From: Caryophanon tenue
GTDB taxonomy: Bacteria; Bacillota; Bacilli; Bacillales_A; Planococcaceae
Direction of reading: 5' to 3'
DNA: 64,000 bases
NCBI RefSeq assembly: GCF_001700315.1
Contig: NZ_MASJ01000038.1
Span: 62,001-126,000, forward strand
Position 1 is the first letter of the stretch. Each line of letters opens with the position of its first letter. Shown in pieces: positions 44,600-53,197 of the stretch. The notes under the pieces are model-generated. The model made no database searches, had not been told where the DNA came from, and saw nothing but the letters and a program-made list of their open reading frames with translations. A program made the translations under genes and the position numbers.

Positions 44600-45708
44600 A
44601 CTGTCACATCCTTAATTAAGCCACAGCACGAATACTCCATGTCCTCATAAACTTCAATCGGTACATTACGCTCTGCTGCTAATAAACGAATATGTGTTAA
44701 ATCATTATCAAATTTCGGATTCACTAAAATCTTCCATGGTACACGACGTAATAACACACGCGTCGTTTCGCCAACACCTGGTTTAATATAATTCGTTTTT
44801 GCAATGTCATAACGCTCTTTGATCGCTTCTACACTCTTCATCCCTTGCCATGATGGTGTGCGGTCGTATGCTAAAAGTTGCGTTACTTGCGCATGAATTT
44901 GCGGACGTACCGCTTCAAAGTGTTTCGTCACCTCATCGACATAGTAATTCGAAACATCTTGGTCGCTAAACTCACGATAATATTTTGCACCGTGGAAGTC
45001 ACCTTCTTCAATAAATGCTGTATTTAATACGGTACGACTAACAAGCCCTGATACCGTTGAATTTAAACAAGCAGATGGAATTAAGAAATCATCACGTGTG
45101 CCGTACACTTCCACACAATGTCCAGGGTCAGCAAGTACCGCTAAATCAGGATTAATGTGCTGTGTATGTGCTTGATTATATGTATCACATGCTTCCTTTA
45201 ATTCGCGTGTAATCGCACCTTTCCCTGTCCAGCCATCAATAAATTGAATATCGGCCTGTTCATGTTGCGCAAAAATGTAATCAATCGCCGTTTCATCAAT
45301 ACCACGATCGCGAATAATGGAAATTGAATAGTGCGGCACTGTCACATTATACGTTTTTTCAATATAGCGCTTAATTAAAATGCCAATCGGTGTACCTGCG
45401 CGCGCTAAACTCACAAGTACTAAATGTTCCGTACCACGATTTTTAACAATTTGCTCGGCGACAACACCTACTGCAATCGCAATGCGTTCGGCATACTCAT
45501 GCAATGTCGTATGAAATAGCTCCATATACTGTTCACCTGGCTGAAACTCTACTGGTAACATTTCTGCATAATGCGTACCTGTTTGAATCAGTTGCTCTCG
45601 CTCCGTCGTATCACGTTCAATTTCAATGTGGCTAATATCACGTAATAAAAAGAGAACATCCTCCGTTTTATAGCTTCCTAATACATCTGGTTGAAATTTT
45701 GTTGTCAT
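44596..45708 (-). CDS. StiP-family protein of the Ter-associated module
   Basis: A 370-residue protein of the StiP family (Pfam name 'cysteine protease StiP'; other work treats it as a PRTase-related enzyme). Family stretches are LVLVSLARAGTPIGILIKRYIE, HYSISIIRDRGIDE, FIDGWTGKGAIT, GTRDDFLIPSACLNSTVSGLVSRTVLN near residues 200-225 and ETTRVLLRRVPWKILV near 320. The FIDGWTGKG segment looks like a PRPP-binding loop, favouring a phosphoribosyltransferase-like role over protease. The last residues hold a CC pair. Four bases separate it from the PRTase-TRSP gene. Confidence 0.85.
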   Translation of the reverse strand: MTTKFQPDVLGSYKTEDVLFLLRDISHIEIERDTTEREQLIQTGTHYAEMLPVEFQPGEQYMELFHTTLHEYAERIAIAVGVVAEQIVKNRGTEHLVLVSLARAGTPIGILIKRYIEKTYNVTVPHYSISIIRDRGIDETAIDYIFAQHEQADIQFIDGWTGKGAITRELKEACDTYNQAHTQHINPDLAVLADPGHCVEVYGTRDDFLIPSACLNSTVSGLVSRTVLNTAFIEEGDFHGAKYYREFSDQDVSNYYVDEVTKHFEAVRPQIHAQVTQLLAYDRTPSWQGMKSVEAIKERYDIAKTNYIKPGVGETTRVLLRRVPWKILVNPKFDNDLTHIRLLAAERNVPIEVYEDMEYSCCGLIKDVTV

Positions 45709-45712
45709 AACT

Positions 45713-47068
45713 TTATAACTCCCTTCCGTCTGTTAGCGTTAAAATCGTTACTGTTGGAATTTGTGCCTCTGCTAATGCATCAATCAGTGTTGTAAGTGCT
45801 GCATCGCTTGTAATACGTTCAATGACAATAATGGCATCTGTATAGTGCTTTTTCGGTATGTTGTACACATAGTTTTCAACGCCACAATGATCTGGACTTT
45901 CAAAAGTATACTGTGTTTGAATAAAGCTTTTTTCGTGTGCATAAATAGGACTGCGTGTTGTTGAATGGAAGTAGACATTTGTCCCGAGTAGCGCGGCAAT
46001 ACGCATCGGGATATACATAAATTCTCCGGTACCGAGTACTAATGTTTTGCCACCTTTACGTAAGCCTTGAAGCTGGTATTTGAATAATGAGAGTTGCTGG
46101 CGAATCAATATATCTTGTTCCTTCGTTAAACCGAAGCGACCACTGCCACGGTAATAAGGCATGCTACATTGTGTGCCATCTTGTTGTGTGGAAATTGCAT
46201 GTATATATTGGTCATCGGGCAATAAATGTGCCAGTGACGCATGAATAACGGTAGGTGTTTGTTTTAGTGGATTACGTTGTCGAGCGAGCGCTTCTATTTG
46301 CGGTTGCCCTTCAACTTGAATTGTGCCTTGTAATAAGCTTACCTCTTGAATTGTAATGCCATGCTGTTGCTCAAAATCTCGATATGCTTGACGATGCTCT
46401 TCGCTACGCCAATCTAAAATCGATACGATGACAAATGATTTTTTATGTGGGAATGCTTCTAAAATTTGCGAAATAATATTGATATTCGTTTGGCCTGTCG
46501 TTAACTCATCATCGACAAGCGCAATCGTGGCATCTCCTTCAAAGAAATGCTCATCTTGCATATACACACGATGCGTTGTCGCGTGCGAATGCTCTTCTTC
46601 AAATGTCGCAAGTGGTACGAGCGACGGAATGTACTCACGCGTTGTATGTACATATTCTACATTTTGGCGGAATGCATTGAAAAACGCATGACCTAGTGCT
46701 GTAGCGGTTTCCGCAAAGCCAATAATTTTAACAGGCTTCTCTAGTACAAGTGGATGCTCCTCCAACATATTTAAACTTTCGTCTAATTGTTCATACGTTT
46801 TGAGCGCTGTGGCTACTGCCTGCGCGCGAATATCTGGCTTCTTTTCGACTACTTCCATATAACGCATTGCTAATAAATGACCTAGCAATAGCGGTATTTG
46901 TGGTGGCAAAGCAATATGTTTGCCTAACACTTTACTAATAAATAAAAAGCTTCGTTTTTTATTGATGCGCATCGCCATTTCAAACAGCTGTGTTTCTTCA
47001 AACTGATATGGATTTTGCGTGACATTGACATCAATATGCACTTCATCAAGAATCGAATACTTTGCCAT
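45713..47068 (-). CDS. Phosphoribosyltransferase with C-terminal TRSP domain
   Basis: A 451-residue protein with an N-terminal type I PRTase fold; the PRPP loop is ATIALVDDELTTGQTNINII near residue 175-195. The C-terminal part (GSGRFGLTKEQDILIRQQLS, then LVLGTGEFMYIPMRIAALLG and a final DAIIVIERI segment) matches the TRSP domain. Together with StiP, the CitE-like protein and HAD it forms the set predicted to make a nucleoside-like metabolite in Ter systems. The start overlaps the CitE stop by 23 bases. Confidence 0.87.
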   Translation of the reverse strand: MAKYSILDEVHIDVNVTQNPYQFEETQLFEMAMRINKKRSFLFISKVLGKHIALPPQIPLLLGHLLAMRYMEVVEKKPDIRAQAVATALKTYEQLDESLNMLEEHPLVLEKPVKIIGFAETATALGHAFFNAFRQNVEYVHTTREYIPSLVPLATFEEEHSHATTHRVYMQDEHFFEGDATIALVDDELTTGQTNINIISQILEAFPHKKSFVIVSILDWRSEEHRQAYRDFEQQHGITIQEVSLLQGTIQVEGQPQIEALARQRNPLKQTPTVIHASLAHLLPDDQYIHAISTQQDGTQCSMPYYRGSGRFGLTKEQDILIRQQLSLFKYQLQGLRKGGKTLVLGTGEFMYIPMRIAALLGTNVYFHSTTRSPIYAHEKSFIQTQYTFESPDHCGVENYVYNIPKKHYTDAIIVIERITSDAALTTLIDALAEAQIPTVTILTLTDGREL

Positions 47069-48257
47069 GGTGCGTTGCCTCCTCTAAAATTAACGAACGG
47101 AAATCTTCATTTGGTGCGTATACACCGTAAGCCTTCGCACGTTGCATAATACGCTGTGCCCAATAAAGGTGCGGCTTCATCTCATTCATTTTATTTTTGT
47201 ATTCACTTTTCTTCACCCCAACTTGCCCTTCGCTATTTGCTAAAATACTTTCAGCGTCTAAATACTCTTCATGCGTTACGACATAAAGGGCATTTACCGG
47301 CAATAAATGGGTTGGATGAATAATCGTTTTACCAATTAAACCGTTAATTTGGTCTAAAAACACTTCACGCATTAAGCCATCTACATATTCATTTACAAGC
47401 TGTTCGCGCGTTTCTAAACCGATTTGACCGTAACGTTGTGTAAACGGTGTTTCGCGTAACGTTGAACGGAAAATACGCGTCTGATTCGTAAAGTATTCCC
47501 ACACGGGCCCTGAAATAACAAAACGATGCTCAGTGCGATTTAAAATATTAATAATATCGGCGATGCAGTCACGTACAATCGTTACATCATAAATCGTTGA
47601 ATCTACGCGGCGACGAATGCCAAATAAACCACAGAAATCAGTCGTACCAATACGCACATTCAACACGTATTCATAATATTCAGCTAATATTTCACGGATT
47701 TTTATTAAGCTTTCAAAGCGATGTTCCTTAAAAATCACATCGTCTGATTCTAAAATCGGCATGCCATACAATGTATAGCCTAAACGATTTTGTTCGGCAA
47801 TTTGTTCAAAAAATGCCGCGCCGTTATGATGTGAAAATTTCGGGAACACATACCCGGTCAGCACTTGTTGTCGGTCGCCTAATAACGCAATAATCTCTTT
47901 TAATTGTTCAGGATTTCGTACACGCACAAAAATAAGTGGCAATTGCCCAATTGTTAACACGTGATTTGTGAGTAAATCATGAATCTCTGTCATATTTCCG
48001 CACAATGTTTGGAATGCCGATTCTAACTCTAAATCACCAACCGCATCCTCAAGGTCGATAATCATTGATGTTAAATGTGGATGTTTATTCGTGACAATTT
48101 CATGTGCTAAATTTGAACGTGTAGCAGGCATGTATAATGCCCCACCTAAACAATAGGCTAAATCCTCACGCGGTGTATATTTATCGAAGTACATTGGTTT
48201 TTTGAAAAAAATCTCATCTACTGATTGTTCATGATGTGCAAAAAAACGCATATTCAT
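47046..48257 (-). CDS. HpcH/HpaI aldolase/citrate-lyase-beta-like protein (CitE-like)
   Basis: A 403-residue CitE-superfamily protein. ALYMPATRSNLAHEI near residue 40 and MIIDLEDAVGDLELESAF near 65-82 are the CitE-type beta strands, with the metal-binding Glu/Asp in IDLEDAVGD; RVRNPEQ and GYVFPKFS follow. In Ter clusters this protein is thought to form or cleave a carbon-carbon bond in the metabolite pathway. It lies 17 bases after the broken terC. Confidence 0.87.
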   Translation of the reverse strand: MNMRFFAHHEQSVDEIFFKKPMYFDKYTPREDLAYCLGGALYMPATRSNLAHEIVTNKHPHLTSMIIDLEDAVGDLELESAFQTLCGNMTEIHDLLTNHVLTIGQLPLIFVRVRNPEQLKEIIALLGDRQQVLTGYVFPKFSHHNGAAFFEQIAEQNRLGYTLYGMPILESDDVIFKEHRFESLIKIREILAEYYEYVLNVRIGTTDFCGLFGIRRRVDSTIYDVTIVRDCIADIINILNRTEHRFVISGPVWEYFTNQTRIFRSTLRETPFTQRYGQIGLETREQLVNEYVDGLMREVFLDQINGLIGKTIIHPTHLLPVNALYVVTHEEYLDAESILANSEGQVGVKKSEYKNKMNEMKPHLYWAQRIMQRAKAYGVYAPNEDFRSLILEEATHHGKVFDS

Positions 48258-48274
48258 CTCTCCTATATTAAAAA

Positions 48275-49033
48275 TTAACGCGTTTTACGTTGACGTGTAT
48301 AGTGAAAAACAATCGTCGTAATAAACGCCATTGCAAGAACAGCAAAAAATACATAATGTGAAATTTCAATATGAAATACACTTAACAACATTTTTACCGC
48401 AATCACACCGATTAAGATAAACGCTGTTGTTTCAAGTTCTGGGATTTTATCAATTAAGGTCACAAAGAAGCCTGCAATTGTACGCATCATTAAAATACCG
48501 AGCATACCACCAATAAGCAGTACTCACACTTCTTCAGAAATTGCAAAAGCGGCTAAAATAGAGTCTACTGAAAAGGCAATATCCATTAACTCTACGGTAA
48601 TAACCGTCCCCCAAAATAAACCGAATGTGCGAATCAGCCACCCTTGTTGATTAATCGGTTTCGCTTCATCTGTTTCAGCTTTCTTTTTAAAGTGCGATAC
48701 AGCAATCCATGCTAAATAAAGCGCACCCGCTAATTTAATAAACCAAAATTTCACTAAGTAAACGCCGATACCAATAAAAATAAAACGGAAAATATAAGCG
48801 CCTATCAAACCATATAATAAAGCTTTCTTGCGCTTATCTTCTGATAAATGGCGCACTAATACAGCGAGTACAAGTGCATTATCTGCAGATAGCAATCCTT
48901 CCATAACGATAAGTGATAAAATTAATCCCCATGACACGGGGTCCGTTAATACCTGTACCCATTGATTCCAATCGAAAAACAAGGCATATGTATTCATCAT
49001 TTGTTCCAGCATGCCTTTTACATCTCCTAACAT
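48275..49033 (-). pseudogene. terC: terC (YceF-like membrane protein) interrupted by an in-frame TGA
   Basis: TerC/Alx-family integral membrane protein, thought to handle Mn or other metal export and membrane stress. The first part (169 residues: GLILSLIVMEGLLSADNALVLAVLVRHL, then TVITVELMDIAFSVDSILAAFAISEEV) ends at TGA (48524-48526). In the same frame the protein continues VLLIGGMLGILMMRTIAGFFVTLIDKIPELETTAFILIG and ends at a basic tail. Family members have Trp at this point (EVWVLLIGG), so one G-to-A change (TGG to TGA) explains it. Total length would be 252, the normal size. Both Asp-containing motifs remain in the first part; the last helices are lost. Translation probably starts at 49012, with GGAG 11 bases upstream. 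Confidence 0.88.
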
Positions 49034-49111
49034 TTTATAAAATGGTGCTGTATTGTCAGGTAAAACGGCAATGCAACATCTTTCTTATTCCCTTTTTTCA
49101 AAAAACAATAA

Positions 49112-49146
49112 CAAAAAGGTGATTGCATATTGCAAATCACCTTTTG
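49112..49146 (-). terminator. Hairpin between the TerD genes and terC
   Basis: On the minus strand AAAAGGTGATTTGCA pairs with TGCAATCACCTTTTT and ends in a T run. It lies in the middle of the Ter operon and probably acts as a partial terminator that favours the three TerD genes over downstream genes. Confidence 0.75.
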
Positions 49147-49166
49147 TAAGGCACCGACAAGCCGTT

Positions 49167-49745
49167 TTACACACTTAAGCCATATGCTTGTACAAGTGCC
49201 GCTAAACCGCCTTGGTAGCCTGAACCAACTGCATTGAACTTCCAATCTGTACCGTGACGATACAGTTCACAAAATACAACCGCTGTTTCAATTGAGAAGT
49301 CTTCGCCTAAATCGAAGCGTAATACTTCATTGTCATTGTCTTGGTTCACAAGACGTGCAAAAGCATTCGCAATTTGACCAAAATTTTGGTTGCGAAGTTC
49401 TGCGTCATGAATCGTTACAGTAATGGCAATACGATGAACATCTTGTGGAACACGTGCTAAGTCGATCGTGATTTGTTCATCATCCCCATCACCTTCACCG
49501 GTACGGTTATCACCAAGATGCTTTACAGAGCCATCTGAGCTTTGTAAGTTATTATAGAAAATGAAATCTAATTCATTGCGGCATTGCCCAGCCTCATTTA
49601 ATAAAAACACCGATGCATCTAAGTCAAAATCTTGCCCACCATCAAATGATTTTACGTCCCAGCCTAAGCCAATCATAATCTTTTGTAATGATGGATCATT
49701 TTTTGTTAAATCAATACGTTGTCCTTTGCTTAACTGAATTGCCAT
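49167..49745 (-). CDS. TerD family protein (third copy)
   Basis: A 192-residue TerD protein, a calcium-binding beta-sandwich. [26 protein letters not shown] opens it; the Ca sites are [12 protein letters not shown] near residue 40 and [21 protein letters not shown] near 75-95; the end is [20 protein letters not shown]. It is the closest relative of the 49777-50358 protein and corresponds to the YceC/D/E set of B. subtilis. These proteins are tied to tellurite, oxidant and envelope stress resistance. Confidence 0.95.
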   Translation of the reverse strand: MAIQLSKGQRIDLTKNDPSLQKIMIGLGWDVKSFDGGQDFDLDASVFLLNEAGQCRNELDFIFYNNLQSSDGSVKHLGDNRTGEGDGDDEQITIDLARVPQDVHRIAITVTIHDAELRNQNFGQIANAFARLVNQDNDNEVLRFDLGEDFSIETAVVFCELYRHGTDWKFNAVGSGYQGGLAALVQAYGLSV

Positions 49746-49776
49746 GTAAATGCCCCCTTTGAATGATAAATTGCGA

Positions 49777-50358
49777 TTAACCTACTTGTAAGCCGAAATC
49801 GTTACATAATGCAGCTAAGCCACCTTGGTAGCCTGAACCAACTGCGTTAAATTTCCATTCGCCGTTGTGACGGTATAATTCGCCAACTACTAACGCTGTT
49901 TCAATGGAGAAGTCTTCGCCTAAATCATAGCGAATTAATTCTTCATTTGTATCTTCGTTCACAATACGGATAAATGAGTTGGATACCATACCGAAGTTTT
50001 GACCACGTGCTTCTGCATCGTGAATCGTTACTGTAAATGCAATACGTTGTACGCCTTCAGGTACACTGTTTAGCGTAATTGATACTGTTTCATCATCACC
50101 AGCACCTTCACCTGTTAAGTTGTCACCTGAGTGTACAACTGAGCCGTTACCACCTGTTGTGTTGTTATAGAAAATAAAGTCAGATGGGTCTGATACTTTA
50201 CCGCCGTCATTTAATAAAAATACAGATGAGTCTAAGTCGAAACCTTCTGTACCATCGTACTTATTTGTATCCCAACCTAAACCTACTTTTACTTTCGTTA
50301 ACCCTGGATTTGTTTTTGTTAAATCTACTTTTTGACCTTTTGATAATGACACAACCAT
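49777..50358 (-). CDS. TerD family protein (second copy)
   Basis: A 193-residue TerD protein with the usual [26 protein letters not shown] start, Ca-binding [12 protein letters not shown] and [21 protein letters not shown] loops, [22 protein letters not shown] and [21 protein letters not shown] at the C terminus. It differs from the third copy mainly in surface residues. A GAGGA ribosome-binding site precedes the ATG; 47 bases separate it from the first copy. Confidence 0.96.
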   Translation of the reverse strand: MVVSLSKGQKVDLTKTNPGLTKVKVGLGWDTNKYDGTEGFDLDSSVFLLNDGGKVSDPSDFIFYNNTTGGNGSVVHSGDNLTGEGAGDDETVSITLNSVPEGVQRIAFTVTIHDAEARGQNFGMVSNSFIRIVNEDTNEELIRYDLGEDFSIETALVVGELYRHNGEWKFNAVGSGYQGGLAALCNDFGLQVG

Positions 50359-50405
50359 GTTGAAATTCCTCCTCAGTAGTTAGCTTGCTTTATAATATGA
50401 AATAA

Positions 50406-51014
50406 TTAACGATAACGATTTACTAAACCACTTAAACCATCATCAGTTGTACCTGTACCTACAGCTGCAAATTTCCAATCGCTGCCGCTACGGTAAATCT
50501 CACCTGTAATCAATGCTGTTTGACCTGCATAATCATCGGATAAATTGTAGCGAATTAACTCTTCATTCGTTGAAGGATTTAATACACGAATATATGCGTT
50601 ACGAATCATACCGAAATCTTGATTGCGCTTTTTCGCATCGTAAATATTTACGACAAATACAAGTTTGTTATATTTAGCAGGTACTTGGCCTAGCTCGATG
50701 AAAATGGTTTCATCATCACCAGCACCTTCACCTGTTAAGTTATCCCCAGAATGTTTGATTGAACCGTCAACACTTGTTTTACGTCCAAAATATACAACGT
50801 CTTCTTGATTTACAAGACGGTCATCTTCTAACATAATGACTGACGCATCACAGTCTATATTGGCACCGCCACCGCCACCAAAAAGACCTCCGAATAAGCC
50901 ACCGCTCTTCTTTTGTTCTACTGGATCCCAGCCTAAACCTACTTGTAAGCGACTTAGTCCTGCGTTTCCTTTTGTTAAATCAACACGTTGACCTTTTTGT
51001 AAATTTACAACCAT
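50406..51014 (-). CDS. TerD family protein (first copy, with Gly-rich insertion)
   Basis: A 202-residue TerD protein, first gene of the Ter operon. The fold matches its two neighbours ([77 protein letters not shown]) but a Lys/Gly-rich insertion (EQKKSGGLFGGLFGGGGGAN, about residues 34-52) sits before the first calcium loop, and the conserved DLDAS is DCDAS. Insertions of this type occur in one subgroup of Bacillus TerD proteins and may mediate assembly. The sigma-W-like promoter lies 57 bases upstream. Confidence 0.94.
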   Translation of the reverse strand: MVVNLQKGQRVDLTKGNAGLSRLQVGLGWDPVEQKKSGGLFGGLFGGGGGANIDCDASVIMLEDDRLVNQEDVVYFGRKTSVDGSIKHSGDNLTGEGAGDDETIFIELGQVPAKYNKLVFVVNIYDAKKRNQDFGMIRNAYIRVLNPSTNEELIRYNLSDDYAGQTALITGEIYRSGSDWKFAAVGTGTTDDGLSGLVNRYR

Positions 51015-51070
51015 GACTGTCCAACTCCCTTATCTGAATTTAAAGAAATAATTGTGCTCTTATGTTGTAG

Positions 51071-51096
51071 TACGTATAGCGCACAAAAAAGTTTCA
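51071..51096 (-). promoter_or_regulatory. ECF (sigma-W/M-type) promoter of the Ter operon
   Basis: On the minus strand TGAAAC (51091-51096) and CGTA (51071-51074) are separated by exactly 16 bases, a perfect match to the B. subtilis sigma-W consensus TGAAAC-N16-CGTA; sigma-M and sigma-X promoters overlap it. The B. subtilis yceCDEFGHI operon is known to use such sigma factors. It lies 57 bases upstream of the first TerD start. Confidence 0.85.
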
Positions 51097-51274
51097 TTTT
51101 TCTATAAATTACCGTTCTTTATTAGTATAAAACGTCAATCTTGTATATTTCAAATTTTCGCCTCTTTTAATTTCGCGACAATTTTTAGAATTCACAAAAT
51201 ATTTTCATCATTCAACCAAAAAGTATGATAGAATGATTCAACACGATTTTTAGTTAAGTGGAGGGTACTATATA

Positions 51275-52537
51275 ATGGAAGTCGCAGCATCAAAAACGTT
51301 ACAGGTGGAAAATGTCCTAATTGCACATCATTTACTGAAGGATGTCGTTGCACATACACCGCTACAGCATAATGATTATTTGTCAGAATTATACGGAGCG
51401 AATATTTATTTTAAGCGCGAAGATTTACAGCACGTTCGTTCATTCAAATTACGTGGTGCTTATTATAAAATCAAAAAAATTGAAGACCAAGCACGTCCAG
51501 TTGGTGTCGTTTGTGCAAGCGCAGGTAATCACGCACAAGGTGTTGCCTTTGCTTGTGCTCACCTACAAATTCAAGCGACGATTTTCATGCCAAAAACAAC
51601 GCCAAAACAAAAGATTACACAAGTGCGTATGTTCGGACGTGAATTTGTTGAAATCGTCCTTGCCGGTGATACATTCGATGAATCGTCAATCGCTGCACAA
51701 GCGTATTGTGATGAGCATGAAAAAATCTTTATTCATCCATTTGACGATTTAGACGTAATGGCTGGCCAAGGCACAGTTGCCGTTGAATTTATGAATGATA
51801 TTGAAGCACCAATCGACTATGTTTTCGGTAGTATTGGTGGTGGCGGTCTTATGTCAGGTGTTGGTGCTTACGTGAAAAACTTATCACCACACACACAAAT
51901 CATTGGTGTAGAACCAGCAGGCGCTGCAAGTATGCGTGAAGCATTCGACAAAAAACAGCCAACAACATTACCAAGCATTGAAAAATTTGTTGATGGAGCT
52001 GCCGTACAACGTGTCGGTGACTTAACATATGCTGTATGTCAAAAGTATTTAGATGATATTATCGCTGTACCAGAAGGAAAAGTATGTACAACGATTTTAG
52101 AGCTTTATAATAAACATGCAGTTGTCGCAGAACCAGCAGGCGCACTTCCGGTTGCAGCACTTGATTTTTATAAAGATGATATTAAAGGAAAAACGGTTGT
52201 GGTCATCATTAGTGGCGGAAATAACGATATCGGGCGTATGCAAGAAATTAAAGAAAAATCATTAATTTATGAAGGCTTACTATACTATTTCATCGTGAAC
52301 TTCCCACAACGCTCAGGCGCATTACGTCAATTTTTAACGTCAGTGCTTGGACCAAATGATGATATTACAACGTTTGAATATACGAAGAAAAACAATAAAG
52401 AAAGTGGTCCCGCTCTTGTTGGCATTGAAGTTGCACATCCAGACGATTATGCAGGACTTTTACAACGTATGGAAGATAACGGCTTTGAATACAAAGAAGT
52501 GAATAATGACAGCACATTATTTGCATTACTTGTGTAA
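51275..52537 (+). CDS. ilvA: Threonine dehydratase (biosynthetic)
   Basis: PLP enzyme deaminating threonine to 2-oxobutanoate, first step of isoleucine synthesis. The 420 residues show the PLP-Lys motif SFKLRGAYYK (near residue 57), SAGNHAQGVAFAC, the phosphate-binding GSIGGGGLMSG near 186-196 and a C-terminal ACT-like regulatory domain (YFIVNFPQRSGALRQFL, NDDITTFEYTKKN) as in B. subtilis IlvA. GTGGAGG lies before the ATG. It is a single gene divergent from the Ter operon and ends at its own terminator. Confidence 0.95.
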   Translation: MEVAASKTLQVENVLIAHHLLKDVVAHTPLQHNDYLSELYGANIYFKREDLQHVRSFKLRGAYYKIKKIEDQARPVGVVCASAGNHAQGVAFACAHLQIQATIFMPKTTPKQKITQVRMFGREFVEIVLAGDTFDESSIAAQAYCDEHEKIFIHPFDDLDVMAGQGTVAVEFMNDIEAPIDYVFGSIGGGGLMSGVGAYVKNLSPHTQIIGVEPAGAASMREAFDKKQPTTLPSIEKFVDGAAVQRVGDLTYAVCQKYLDDIIAVPEGKVCTTILELYNKHAVVAEPAGALPVAALDFYKDDIKGKTVVVIISGGNNDIGRMQEIKEKSLIYEGLLYYFIVNFPQRSGALRQFLTSVLGPNDDITTFEYTKKNNKESGPALVGIEVAHPDDYAGLLQRMEDNGFEYKEVNNDSTLFALLV

Positions 52538-52572
52538 TCATTAGATACGCGTGGAATAAAACACTATGCATA

Positions 52573-52618
52573 AAAGAGGTATGAGAAATGATGAAGTTTC
52601 TCGTACCTCTTCCTTTTG
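52573..52618 (+). terminator. Terminator after ilvA
   Basis: AAGAGGTATGAGAAA pairs with TTTCTCGTACCTCTT around a short loop, followed by CCTTTTG. Confidence 0.8.
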
Positions 52619-52655
52619 TCGTGTTCCTATATAAATTTGTAGTTGGAGGGATTAT

Positions 52656-53168
52656 ATGAATTACAAACGTATTTTAATTATTGGGTGTAGTGGCGCTGGA
52701 AAATCGACGCTCGCACGACAGCTTGCCGACATTACACAGCTCCCACTGCTACACTTAGACCAGCTTTTTTGGCAACCAAATTGGACACCTACTGATAAAG
52801 GTATTTTCCGCACTAAACTACTGAACGAATTAAAAAAACCTTCTTGGATTATGGATGGCAACTTTGATTCCACCCTCGACCTTCGCCTTCAATATGCCGA
52901 CTGTGTTATTTTTTTAGACTATGCTACACCACTTTGTTTACGTCGCATTATGAAGCGCTATATGATGAATGTTGGGCGCACAAGACCCGATATGACAGAA
53001 GGCTGCAACGAAAAAATAGATTTCGAATTTTTACGATGGATTGCGCGCTATAAATACGATGCGCGTCCATATATCGTTGACTTACTTTCTCGTACTCCCA
53101 TTACATCTATCGTCTTCCAAGAGCCGAAACAAACTGCAAACTGGCTGCAAAACATACAAAAAGGGTGA
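52656..53168 (+). CDS. P-loop kinase-like protein (topology-modulation/AAA_17 type)
   Basis: A 170-residue P-loop NTPase of the adenylate-kinase-like group often annotated as DNA topology modulation protein FlaR. Walker A is IGCSGAGKST near residues 10-18, LHLDQLFWQPNW follows (substrate-binding DxLxW pattern of the group), then WIMDGNFDSTLDLRLQYADCVIFLDY with the Walker-B-like strand, and a basic lid (CLRRIMKRYMM). Substrate unknown. GGAGG precedes the start. Its stop codon lies in the terminator stem. Confidence 0.8.
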   Translation: MNYKRILIIGCSGAGKSTLARQLADITQLPLLHLDQLFWQPNWTPTDKGIFRTKLLNELKKPSWIMDGNFDSTLDLRLQYADCVIFLDYATPLCLRRIMKRYMMNVGRTRPDMTEGCNEKIDFEFLRWIARYKYDARPYIVDLLSRTPITSIVFQEPKQTANWLQNIQKG

Positions 53169-53195
53169 GGTAGCAAATTTGCTCCTCACCCTTTT
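53158..53195. terminator. Bidirectional terminator between the kinase and ABC genes
   Basis: AAAAAGGGTGAGG(TAGCAAA) pairs with (TTTGCT)CCTCACCCTTTTT; A and T runs on both sides serve both convergent genes. Confidence 0.9.
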
Positions 53196-53197
53196 TC

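Noticed and set aside
48521-48529. Selenocysteine or recoded TGA in terC
   Set aside because: The family has Trp, not Cys, at this site, no SECIS-like stem follows the codon, and TGA is used as a normal stop elsewhere in the window.
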